Assembly (NCBI RefSeq): GCF_023073355.1
Contig: NZ_JADPJI010000005.1
Coordinates: forward strand, 124,001-188,000
Length of the DNA: 64,000 nucleotides
Direction: 5' to 3'
Source: Bradyrhizobium sp. 199
GTDB lineage: Bacteria; Pseudomonadota; Alphaproteobacteria; Rhizobiales; Xanthobacteraceae
In this document: positions 17,813-25,469 of the stretch, piece by piece
How positions within the stretch are numbered: the first letter of the stretch is position 1
Layout: every line of letters starts with the position of its first letter
The notes under the pieces: model-generated
The model's input: the letters and a program-made list of their open reading frames with translations, nothing else
Database searches by the model: none
Told to the model about the DNA's origin: nothing
Translations under genes and position numbers: made by a program

Positions 17813-18801
17813 TCGCGATCGAGCACCGGTGGCCGCGCTAGGTCGAAATGCCGGAGCAGGTCGACCATGGCCTGAAGCCGTTTTGCCCGATAGGCATCGA
17901 CGTCCATGCCGGAATAATCGAGGAATCCTGCGCCCGTGCGCAGGCCGATGCGGCCTTCGTGCATGTTGCGAGCAATGACGTCCGGCGCGCGATAGCGGTC
18001 GCTGCCGAGTGCGTCCTCGAGATAACGGCTCGCGTAATAGAGGATGTCGCCGCCGCCCCAGTCGATGAATTCGAGCAGCCCAAGCACGGCATAGCGGAAG
18101 CCGAAGCCGTAGCGGATCGCCTTGTCGATCTCCTCTGCGCTGGCGACGCCTTCCTCGACCATGCGGGCGGCCTCGTTCATCGCCAGCGCCTGGATGCGCG
18201 GAACGATGAAGCCGGGCGTCGCCGCGCAAACGACCGGCATCTTCCCGATACCTTCGAGCAACGCCTTGACCTCGTCGATGATCGCGGGATCGGTGGCCTT
18301 GCCCGGCGAGACTTCGACCAGCGGAATCAGATAGGCCGGGTTGAGCCAATGCACATTCAGAAAGCGGCGCGGGTTCACGATCGCGCCCGAGAGATCGTCG
18401 ACCAGGATGGTCGATGTCGTCGATGCGATGATGGTGTCAGGGCCGACTTGCCTTGAGGCTGCCCCCAGCACCTCGCGCTTGAGCTCGACGAGTTCGGGGA
18501 CGCCCTCGAAGACCATTCCGGCTTGAGACAACGCCGCGCTGCTCTTGCTCGCCGGCACCACCGAGACCCGCGCGATCAACGGATCGACGTCCGCTTCGAT
18601 CAGCAGTCCCAGCTTCGACAGGCTGGCAAAGGTCTTGCCGACTTCGCCCAGCGCGTCCGCCTCCAGCTTGGCGAACTCCTCCCCGGAGCGCGCCTTGATA
18701 TCGATCATCGTGACCTTGTGCCCGGCATAGGCGAACGCGACGGCGATGCCGCGCCCCATGCGGCCAGCTCCCAGACAGGCGATATTGACGCGGTTGGTCA
18801 T
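17809..18801 (-). CDS. 3-hydroxyacyl-CoA dehydrogenase
   Basis: A 330-residue NAD-dependent dehydrogenase of the HAD/PaaH type. It has GAGRMGRGIAVAFAYAGHKV for NAD, an EGVPELVELKREVL motif, the catalytic region STTSTILVDDLSGA...RFLNVHWLNPAYLIPLVEV with His in NVHW, and a C-terminal 3HCDH domain (RTGAGFLDYSG). It oxidises a 3-hydroxyacyl-CoA in the beta-oxidation-like lower pathway of the aryl-CoA locus. It is the last gene of the five-gene minus-strand operon starting at 23533, 3 bp after the opine-dehydrogenase-like gene. Its stop codon lies inside the dispersed palindromic element. Confidence 0.9.
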   Translation of the reverse strand: MTNRVNIACLGAGRMGRGIAVAFAYAGHKVTMIDIKARSGEEFAKLEADALGEVGKTFASLSKLGLLIEADVDPLIARVSVVPASKSSAALSQAGMVFEGVPELVELKREVLGAASRQVGPDTIIASTTSTILVDDLSGAIVNPRRFLNVHWLNPAYLIPLVEVSPGKATDPAIIDEVKALLEGIGKMPVVCAATPGFIVPRIQALAMNEAARMVEEGVASAEEIDKAIRYGFGFRYAVLGLLEFIDWGGGDILYYASRYLEDALGSDRYRAPDVIARNMHEGRIGLRTGAGFLDYSGMDVDAYRAKRLQAMVDLLRHFDLARPPVLDRD

Positions 18802-18804
18802 CGA

Positions 18805-19893
18805 TCAGAATCCATTGCGAAGCAGCGTCTGCAATTCAGCCTTGCTGAGATTGTCGAGTCCCAGCGTCTGAAGCGTTCGGCCACCTCGCGCAAAATCCTC
18901 GCCGCAGACCGCGCCGCCGATCGACAGGAACGCTTTGGCCAGCGGTGTGGCGACGCCAGCCAGGCCGGCGACGGACACCAGCAGAGACAACCCCAGTCGC
19001 AAATCCTCACGCATATAGCGGTGCTCGGTCAGAACGATCTGCTCCCGCCAGTCGCCGGATTCGGTCAGCCGATCGTGTGAGCCGCGGCCGTACATCCAGA
19101 TCTCGCCTTCCCTGGCGTAATGATCAGCGAGCGGGAAATGCGGTGCTTCGTATCCGAGCGCCTCACGCACCGCGATGCGTTCCGCGTCAAGCGCGTCGGT
19201 GACCCGGCGAATCGCGGCTTGGGTGCCTTCCTTGTGAATGTCCCAGCGCTCGAAATGTTCGATCGGGCCGGCATTCATCACGATCAGCGGCGGATGGATG
19301 ATGGGTCCTGCATTCATCAGCGCACCGGACAGCGCGTCTCCACACGGCTCGGTCGCATCGGGGAAAGCACGCCCGATCACCTCGAGCGCGTGTGGTGCGT
19401 GGTCGAGCGGGAACACGCCGACCGGAAGCCGCTTGGCGCGAATGGTGATCGCAACTTCGAATGGTCCGTGCTTGCGGGTGAGCCAGGGCAGTGTGCCGGT
19501 TTCGGCAAAGCTCGCTTTGGCATGGTTCCCGGCATCCCGCGCAGCCTGCGCGAAGATCATCGAGCCGAATGTCGCCGGAGGCAGGAATACGACCTGACCG
19601 TCGCGCAGATGCGGCGCGAGCAGGCGAGCGATATCTGATTGGGCGAAGGCAGGGGCGGGGCACAGGATCAGCTCCGTGCCCTCGACGGCCTCGGCGATAT
19701 CGGTCGTGATGCGCGCGAGCGTCGCGTCGTGGCGGCCGTTGTGATCCCTGACCAGGATGCGCGAGCCGGCGGTGCGATGCGCTGCGACCTGATCGGCATC
19801 GCGGCGCCACAGCCGCACCTCATGGCCCGATAGCGCAAAATCGCCTGCGGCCGCGAAAGAGCCGTTTCCCCCACCCAGAACCGCAATCTTCAA
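18805..19893 (-). CDS. Octopine/nopaline dehydrogenase-family oxidoreductase
   Basis: A 362-residue protein with an N-terminal NAD(P) fold (MKIAVLGGGNGSFAAAGDFA, like glycerol-3-phosphate dehydrogenase) and a C-terminal opine-dehydrogenase domain marked by NAGPIIHPPLIVMNAG, with the family His. Family members reductively couple amino acids to keto acids or run the reverse. Inside an aryl-CoA degradation operon it may act on an amino or keto intermediate; that is inference. A TTG start at 19893 overlaps the ligase stop (TTGA) and has GGAGAAG 5 nt upstream, so the two are translationally coupled. Confidence 0.8.
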   Translation of the reverse strand: MKIAVLGGGNGSFAAAGDFALSGHEVRLWRRDADQVAAHRTAGSRILVRDHNGRHDATLARITTDIAEAVEGTELILCPAPAFAQSDIARLLAPHLRDGQVVFLPPATFGSMIFAQAARDAGNHAKASFAETGTLPWLTRKHGPFEVAITIRAKRLPVGVFPLDHAPHALEVIGRAFPDATEPCGDALSGALMNAGPIIHPPLIVMNAGPIEHFERWDIHKEGTQAAIRRVTDALDAERIAVREALGYEAPHFPLADHYAREGEIWMYGRGSHDRLTESGDWREQIVLTEHRYMREDLRLGLSLLVSVAGLAGVATPLAKAFLSIGGAVCGEDFARGGRTLQTLGLDNLSKAELQTLLRNGF

Positions 19894-21413
19894 GATGCTT
19901 CTCCTTGCGTGCGGGACTGTGCATCAAGCTGCTTCAGCAGGAAGTGCTGGACCTTGCCCAGCGCCGTGCGAGGCAGGTCGGTGACGAAGACGATGTCGCG
20001 CGGCACCTTGTAGCGGGCGAGTTGCGCCTCGACATGAGCTCTCAGCTCGTTCGCTTCGAGCCGGCAGCCGGATCGGGGGATGACATAGGCGATCGGCACC
20101 TCGTCCCAGCGCGGGTCGGGTCGGCCGATCACGGCGCATTCGCTGACATCGGGGCGTTCGAGCAGGACGCGCTCGACTTCCGCCGGGTAAATGTTCTCGC
20201 CGCCGGAAATGATCATGTTCTTCTTGCGGTCGCGGACCCAGAAATAGCCGTCGGCGTCGCACAGGCCGATATCGCCGGTGCGATACCAGCCGTCGTGCAA
20301 CGCTTCGCGCGTGGCGGCCTCGTTGCCCCAATATTCGAAGAACACGTTGGCTCCGCGCAGCGCGATCTCGCCGGGCGTGCCCGCCGGCACCTCGTTGCCG
20401 GAATGATCAACCACCTTCGCTTCACAGCACAGGCCGGCAAGGCCGGTCGAGCCCGAACGCGAAAGGTCGCCGCCAAGCCGCGTGTAGACGGCGATCGGAC
20501 AGGTTTCGGTCGAGCCGTAGACCTGCAGCACCGGGACGTGGCGCGCAACGAAACGCTCGATCAGGTGCGGAGGCACGATGGTCGAGCCGGTGGCGACGGC
20601 CTTGAGCGAGGAAAGATCAGCGGCTGCCCAGGCGGGATGCTCGCTCACGGCCTGTATGATCGCAGGCACCATCACGGTGAGCGTCGGTCGTTCCTGCTCG
20701 ATGGCCGCGAGCGCGGTCTCCGGCGCAAAACGCGCGTGGACCGTGACGGTCGCGCCAAGCTGCAGGGCGGGCGTGGTCTGGATATTGAGGCCACCGACGT
20801 GGAAGAATGGCAGCACGGTCAGCACGTGGTCGTCGGACGTCATGTTGTGCATGTGCTGGCTCATGACCCCGTTCCAGAACAGTGCCTCCTGGCGCAGCAC
20901 CGCGCCCTTCGGCCGCCCGGTCGTCCCTGATGTGTAGACGATGAGCAGCGGGCAGGAGAGATCGGTGTGCGGGTTGCGGCCGGTGCCCCGGCTTCGAGCC
21001 AACAGGTTTTCGAACGTCGTGCCGCGAGGCGGCTCGAAATCGAGCCCGACAAGTGCAGTCCCCTCAAGTTCGGCAAGAACCCCCTCAAATGCCTGCTCGA
21101 GCACCAAGACCTTGGCGCCAGCATCGGTGAGGATGAAAAGCTGCTCGGCGATAGCCAGCCGCCAGTTCAGGGGCACCAGCATCGCGCCAAGCCGCGCGCA
21201 GGCGTAGAGCAGAACCAGATAGTCCGGTCGGTTCAGGCTGAGGATCGCGACGCGGTCGCCGCGGCCTACGCCGAGCTGCTGCTTCAACGCCGTCGCGGTC
21301 CGCTCGATGCGCGCGGCGAATGCCGCATAGCTCAGCCGTTCCCCTTCAAAGGCAATGGCGGTCTTGTCCGGCGCGAACGCCGCGTTGCGATCGATCAGAC
21401 TGCTGAGGTCCAC
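19890..21413 (-). CDS. Acyl-CoA synthetase (AMP-forming, ANL superfamily)
   Basis: A 507-residue ligase: phosphate loop YTSGTTGRPKGAVL, QVYGSTETCP, WYRTGDIG, the hinge RDRKKNMIISGGENIYPAEVE and catalytic Lys in RTALGKVQ. It makes an acyl- or aryl-CoA from the free acid with ATP. The GTG at 21413, two bases after the stop of the acyl-CoA dehydrogenase-like gene, is preferred because further upstream codons belong to that gene. A second, different ligase lies at 31695, so the locus has two acid-activating enzymes. One may handle a ring-cleaved or side-chain acid. Confidence 0.88.
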   Translation of the reverse strand: MDLSSLIDRNAAFAPDKTAIAFEGERLSYAAFAARIERTATALKQQLGVGRGDRVAILSLNRPDYLVLLYACARLGAMLVPLNWRLAIAEQLFILTDAGAKVLVLEQAFEGVLAELEGTALVGLDFEPPRGTTFENLLARSRGTGRNPHTDLSCPLLIVYTSGTTGRPKGAVLRQEALFWNGVMSQHMHNMTSDDHVLTVLPFFHVGGLNIQTTPALQLGATVTVHARFAPETALAAIEQERPTLTVMVPAIIQAVSEHPAWAAADLSSLKAVATGSTIVPPHLIERFVARHVPVLQVYGSTETCPIAVYTRLGGDLSRSGSTGLAGLCCEAKVVDHSGNEVPAGTPGEIALRGANVFFEYWGNEAATREALHDGWYRTGDIGLCDADGYFWVRDRKKNMIISGGENIYPAEVERVLLERPDVSECAVIGRPDPRWDEVPIAYVIPRSGCRLEANELRAHVEAQLARYKVPRDIVFVTDLPRTALGKVQHFLLKQLDAQSRTQGEAS

Positions 21414-21415
21414 GG

Positions 21416-22705
21416 TCAGTCGTCCGTCTCGCCGGCCTCGTACAGCGCCTCGCGCCCGATCCGGTCCAGGCACAGCTCGGCTGTCCAGGGCAGCATCAGC
21501 GAGCCGCAGCGGCTGTCTCGATAGATCCGCTCCAGCGGCAGCGAGCGGAGCATGGCCTGACCGCCGCAGGTGCGGATCGCGAGCGCGGCGAGCTCATTGG
21601 CGCCCTCCATCACCGAATATTGCGCGGCATAGGCTCGCAGAACCTGCTCCTTGCTCGGATTGGCGCCGGCTTCGGTGACCGCCTGAAACCAGATCGCCTT
21701 GATCTGCTCCAACTTGATCTGCATCTGCGCGACCGCGATCTGCTTGGTCGGATACATCCGGCGCTTGACCGCCGGCATGCCCGGCACTTCGCCGCGCAAG
21801 TATCGCACGGTGAAATCATAGGCCGCTTGCGCCAGACCCATATAGGTCGGCGACAACGTCAGGAACATGTGCGGCCAGCGCATCGCAGCCTGGAAATAGA
21901 CGCCGCGCGGCATCAGCGCGGAATCCTCAGGAACGAACACGTCCTTGAACAGGAGCGTGCGTGAGACGGTGCCCCGCATGCCCAGCGGATCCCAGTCGCC
22001 GACGACCGAGACGCCTTCCGATTTGGCGGAGATGGCGAGATAAAGCGTGTTGCGGCGCGACGCCTTCTCACCTTCCTCGATCTCGGTGCAGAGCACGCCG
22101 TAATAGTCGGCATGACCGGAGAGCGACGCAAAGATCTTCTTGCCGCTGACGATCCAGCCGCCTTCCACAGGCTTTGCTTCCGTGCCGAATGCGACGCCGC
22201 CGGCAGCGGCCGCACCGCCCTCCGAGAAAGGCTGCGAATAGATCGCGCCGTCGTCGACGATGCGCTTGTAGTGGACCGCGCGGCGCCGCTCGTGCTCTGC
22301 GCGGGTCTCGACGTCCATGTCGAGGTCGTCGGCGAGCGGGCCCGACCACAGCGTCGAGCAGACATGCATGTTCCAGGTCAGCGCAGTCGCGCCGCAATAG
22401 CGGCCGATCTCGGCCGCTGCCAGCGCGTAGGTCTGGTAGTTCGCGCCGAGCCCGCCGTGTTTCTTGGGAATGGCGATGCCGAGCAGGCCGACACGATGCA
22501 GATCGCGATAATTTTCGACCGGGAAGGTCGCTTCGCGATCGTAAGTGGCGGCGCGAGCGGCGAACACGCTCTGGCCGATCTCTCTTGCGCGCGTAATGAT
22601 GCCGGCCTGGTCGTCATTGAGGCGGAATGCGACCGGATCGAAGATCGGCGCGTCGAGCGCGACCTTGTCAGTCGTGCCGATGGTCTTGCTGACTTGCATG
22701 GTCAT
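21416..22705 (-). CDS. Acyl-CoA dehydrogenase-like flavoprotein lacking the usual catalytic glutamate
   Basis: A 429-residue protein with the acyl-CoA dehydrogenase layout: helical N-terminus (AREIGQSVFAARAATYDREA), GGLGANYQTYALAAAEIGRYCGATALTW, the FAD/substrate strand GGWIVSGKKIFASLSGHADYYG, WDPLGMRGTVSRTLLFKDVF, and a C-terminal bundle (CGGQAMLRSLPLERIYRD). Where typical members read YEGT with the catalytic Glu, this one reads SLMLPWTAE, so it may use another base or not be a simple dehydrogenase. It lies in the minus-strand operon, 12 bp after the hydrolase gene. An AAGGTGA ribosome site precedes ATG 22705. Confidence 0.85.
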   Translation of the reverse strand: MTMQVSKTIGTTDKVALDAPIFDPVAFRLNDDQAGIITRAREIGQSVFAARAATYDREATFPVENYRDLHRVGLLGIAIPKKHGGLGANYQTYALAAAEIGRYCGATALTWNMHVCSTLWSGPLADDLDMDVETRAEHERRRAVHYKRIVDDGAIYSQPFSEGGAAAAGGVAFGTEAKPVEGGWIVSGKKIFASLSGHADYYGVLCTEIEEGEKASRRNTLYLAISAKSEGVSVVGDWDPLGMRGTVSRTLLFKDVFVPEDSALMPRGVYFQAAMRWPHMFLTLSPTYMGLAQAAYDFTVRYLRGEVPGMPAVKRRMYPTKQIAVAQMQIKLEQIKAIWFQAVTEAGANPSKEQVLRAYAAQYSVMEGANELAALAIRTCGGQAMLRSLPLERIYRDSRCGSLMLPWTAELCLDRIGREALYEAGETDD

Positions 22706-22717
22706 TGCGCAGTCACC

Positions 22718-23533
22718 TTACGCTTTGGTCGCGAGAGAGTTCAGGAACCCGCCGAGCGCTTCGTCGAAGGCGTCGGGACGCTCGAGGTTGGCAAGATGGC
22801 CGACGCCGGCGAGCTCGATATACTCCGCCAAGGGAATGTACGTTGCCGTCTTTGCCATCATCGGCGCCGGCGCGTTGTTGTCCTTGGAACCGGACAGCAG
22901 CAGCGTGGGAATTGAAATATCCCCAAGCGTGCTGCGCTGATCGAAGCCGATGAGGGCAAGCATCATGGCGCGATAGCTTGCCTCGGGCACGCTTCCCATG
23001 CACTCGCATGCGACCTCCATCCCGTCTGGATCGGGATCGTCGCCGACGAGCTCTTTCACCAGCGAGGGTGCCAGCGACTTCATCGTCTCCCCACGATCGA
23101 GCGGCCCGAGCCGCGCCGCGATGAACGCTTTCTGCCAGTTTCCGTCGGCCTTTCCGAAGGCCGGGCTGGTCTGCGCCAGCACGACCGCGCGCGCTAATTT
23201 CGGCGATTGCACCAGCCATTTCTGGACGATCATGCCGCCGATCGAGTGACCGACGAGAATGGGTCTGGTTGCACCGAGTTGCTCGATGAATTGCTGGAGC
23301 GCCTGCGCCAGGGCAGCGATGCTGACGCTGGCGAGCGGCGCCGATCCGCCATAGCCCGGCATATCCCACGCGATTGCGCGGAAGCGGCTCCCGAATGTGG
23401 CAAGCTGGCGCCGCCAGGCTCGCGCTGCGCCGCCGATGCCATGCAGGAAGATCAGAGGCGTCGCGTTCGGATCGCCCACGGCTTCATAGGCGAAGCGTCC
23501 GTCCTTTGTTATCATTGGCGCAGGCTGCGACAC
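22718..23533 (-). CDS. Alpha/beta hydrolase
   Basis: A 271-residue serine hydrolase: oxyanion HGIGG near 31-35, nucleophile elbow GHSIGG with Ser97, a general acid Asp in the SGSKDNNAP region and the catalytic His in GVGHLANLERP. It resembles 3-oxoadipate enol-lactonase and N-formylmaleamate deformylase-type proteins, so it may hydrolyse a ring-opened CoA ester, lactone or amide. It is the first gene of the minus-strand operon. The GTG at 23533 has AAGGA 7 nt upstream. A MarR-type box lies 61 bp upstream, suggesting control by the local MarR protein. Confidence 0.87.
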   Translation of the reverse strand: MSQPAPMITKDGRFAYEAVGDPNATPLIFLHGIGGAARAWRRQLATFGSRFRAIAWDMPGYGGSAPLASVSIAALAQALQQFIEQLGATRPILVGHSIGGMIVQKWLVQSPKLARAVVLAQTSPAFGKADGNWQKAFIAARLGPLDRGETMKSLAPSLVKELVGDDPDPDGMEVACECMGSVPEASYRAMMLALIGFDQRSTLGDISIPTLLLSGSKDNNAPAPMMAKTATYIPLAEYIELAGVGHLANLERPDAFDEALGGFLNSLATKA

Positions 23534-23593
23534 GCGACATCCTTTTGCTTGGCCTTTCGATGCTAACAGGCCTGTGGGGGATGGAAAGTGATA

Positions 23594-23609
23594 ATTTTAT
23601 ACTTAAAGC
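23594..23609. promoter_or_regulatory. MarR-type operator box 1
   Basis: ATTTTATACTTAAAGC, a 16-bp imperfect palindrome matching five other boxes in this locus. Read on the minus strand it is GCTTTAAGTATAAAAT, almost the same as box 6 at 31629. It is 61 bp before the start of the hydrolase operon. Confidence 0.6.
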
Positions 23610-23673
23610 AATTTTCGGGCCGGCCGCTTATGCAGTGATGTTCGCGACGGCGACCACCAGTTTCGTTGCAAAA

Positions 23674-23689
23674 ATTTGAAGGTTAAAAT
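23674..23689. promoter_or_regulatory. MarR-type operator box 2
   Basis: ATTTGAAGGTTAAAAT, with half-sites ATTTGA and TAAAAT around a 4-bp centre, 38 bp before the SDR start at 23728. Together with box 1 it gives each of the two divergent promoters its own operator. Confidence 0.6.
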
Positions 23690-23727
23690 ATATCGGAAGA
23701 ACGATCAGCACTTCAGGGAGCCAGCGC

Positions 23728-24489
23728 ATGTCCGGATTGCCGCACTCGCCGCACGCGCTGGTGACAGGTGGAGGTCGCGGCATCGGCCGCGCGATCGCGG
23801 CATCTCTCGTCAGTGCCGGCGCCACCGTCACCGTGCTTGGCCGGAATGCGGCGACTCTTGCAGAGGCGGTGGACGCCGGCGCCGGGCATTATGCGGCCGG
23901 CGCCGACGTGTCGGACGAGGCGTCGTTGAAATCAGCCATCGCCGAGGCGAGCGCGCGGCAGCCGATCGATATCCTCATTGCCAACGCTGGCAGCGCAGAA
24001 TCAGCGCCATTCGCGAAGTCCGACACCGCTCTTTTTGTGCGCATGATGGACGTCAATTTCATGGGCGTGGTCCACGCCGTCCATGCCGTGCTGCCGGACA
24101 TGAAAGGCCGTTCTTATGGCCGTATTGTCGCGGTCGCGTCGACGGCGGGACTGAAGGGCTATGCCTATGTCAGCGCGTACAGCGCGGCCAAGCACGCGGT
24201 GATCGGTCTGGTGCGTTCCCTTGCCGTCGAAATGGCTGGCAGCAATGTCACCGTGAACGCGGTGTGTCCCGGCTTCACGGACACCGATCTCGTCGCCGGC
24301 AGCATCGAGAACATCATGATCAAGACGGGGCGTAGCCGTGAGCAGGCGATCGCAGAGCTCGCCAAGCACAATCCGCAAGGACGCCTGATCACGCCTCAGG
24401 AGGTGGCAGACGCGGTTCTTTGGTTGTGCGGCGAGGGCGCCGGCGCAATCACCGGGCAGGCGATTGCCGTGGCCGGGGGCGAGGTCTAG
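23728..24489 (+). CDS. Short-chain dehydrogenase/reductase
   Basis: A 253-residue classical SDR: TGGGRGIG cofactor motif (13-20), NAG at 86-88, Ser138, Tyr151 and Lys155 (YSAAK), with the usual PGFTDTD after the active site and an oligomerisation C-terminus ending VAGGEV. It probably oxidises or reduces a 3-hydroxy/3-oxo acyl intermediate of the aryl-CoA pathway. It is the first gene of the rightward unit, with a TCAGGGAG ribosome site and box 2 upstream; an enoyl-CoA hydratase gene follows after 42 bp. Confidence 0.9.
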   Translation: MSGLPHSPHALVTGGGRGIGRAIAASLVSAGATVTVLGRNAATLAEAVDAGAGHYAAGADVSDEASLKSAIAEASARQPIDILIANAGSAESAPFAKSDTALFVRMMDVNFMGVVHAVHAVLPDMKGRSYGRIVAVASTAGLKGYAYVSAYSAAKHAVIGLVRSLAVEMAGSNVTVNAVCPGFTDTDLVAGSIENIMIKTGRSREQAIAELAKHNPQGRLITPQEVADAVLWLCGEGAGAITGQAIAVAGGEV

Positions 24490-24531
24490 CGTGTTTGGCG
24501 CAGGCGCGGAACAAGGAGCCAAGGAGAACGC

Positions 24532-25368
24532 ATGAGCAGACCAGCAAATCCCGTCACCATTCCGCTCGCTGGCTATTCGCCGCAGCACTTCCTGCTGGCG
24601 GTGGTCGATGGCGTTGCGACGGTCACGCTCAACCGGCCCGAACGAAAGAATCCGCTGACGTTTGAAAGCTACCGGGAACTGACCGACTTGTTCCGCGCTT
24701 GTGCGTTCGACGACGAGGTCAAATCCATCGTCGTCACGGGCGCCGGTGGCAATTTCTCGTCGGGTGGCGATGTGTTCGAGATCATCGGCCCGCTGGTGAA
24801 GATGGACACCAAGGGGCTGACGGCCTTCACGCGGATGACCGGCGACCTCGTCAAGGCGATGCGCGCCTGCCCGCAGCCGATCATAGCCGCGGTCGAGGGC
24901 ATCTGTGCCGGGGCCGGTGCGATCGTCGCCATGGCCTCGGACATGCGCCTCGCCGCGAGCGGGGCCAAGGTCGCGTTCCTGTTCAACAAGGTGGGCCTTG
25001 CCGGCTGCGACATGGGCGCCTGCGCAATCCTGCCGCGGATCATCGGACAGTCCCGCGCTTCAGAGCTGCTCTACACCGGCCGGTTCATGACCGCGGAGGA
25101 GGGCGAGCGCTGGGGCTTCTTCAGCCGCATCGTGACGGCGGAGCAAGTGCTGACCCAGGCGCAATCGCTGGCCAAGCAGATCGCGGAAGGGCCGACCTTC
25201 GCCAACACCATGACCAAGCGGATGCTGGCGATGGAATGGGCAATGTCGGTGGAGGAGGCGATCGAGGCGGAAGCCGTTGCCCAGGCCCTGTGCATGACGA
25301 CGGCCGATTTCACGCGCGCCTTCGAGGCCTTCGCCAACAAGGTCAAGCCGGTCTTCAGGGGCGATTGA
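24532..25368 (+). CDS. Enoyl-CoA hydratase/isomerase family protein
   Basis: A 278-residue crotonase-fold enzyme. [20 protein letters not shown] opens the domain, [15 protein letters not shown] forms the first oxyanion-hole loop, and [22 protein letters not shown] the second. It would hydrate, isomerise or hydrolyse an alicyclic CoA ester made from the aromatic ring; crotonase enzymes also do ring cleavage in aryl-CoA routes. AAGGAG lies directly before ATG 24532. It is co-directional with the SDR and bifunctional monooxygenase genes. Confidence 0.9.
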   Translation: MSRPANPVTIPLAGYSPQHFLLAVVDGVATVTLNRPERKNPLTFESYRELTDLFRACAFDDEVKSIVVTGAGGNFSSGGDVFEIIGPLVKMDTKGLTAFTRMTGDLVKAMRACPQPIIAAVEGICAGAGAIVAMASDMRLAASGAKVAFLFNKVGLAGCDMGACAILPRIIGQSRASELLYTGRFMTAEEGERWGFFSRIVTAEQVLTQAQSLAKQIAEGPTFANTMTKRMLAMEWAMSVEEAIEAEAVAQALCMTTADFTRAFEAFANKVKPVFRGD

Positions 25369-25420
25369 GCGGGCGCGCTTTTGCCCGGCGCCAGCCAGTA
25401 ACGGGGACTTGCGCGGAATT

Positions 25421-25436
25421 ATTTTAGGCTTAAAAT
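25421..25436. promoter_or_regulatory. MarR-type operator box 3 with overlapping promoter
   Basis: ATTTTAGGCTTAAAAT, the most symmetrical box, 33 bp before the monooxygenase/reductase start. Its right half TAAAAT could be the -10 of a promoter with TTGCGC at 25409-25414 and a 16-nt spacer. The same TTGCGC-16-TAAAAT pattern occurs at box 6. Confidence 0.62.
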
Positions 25437-25469
25437 AGTTTCATGGCCGGGTGAATTGGCGAGGCTCCC

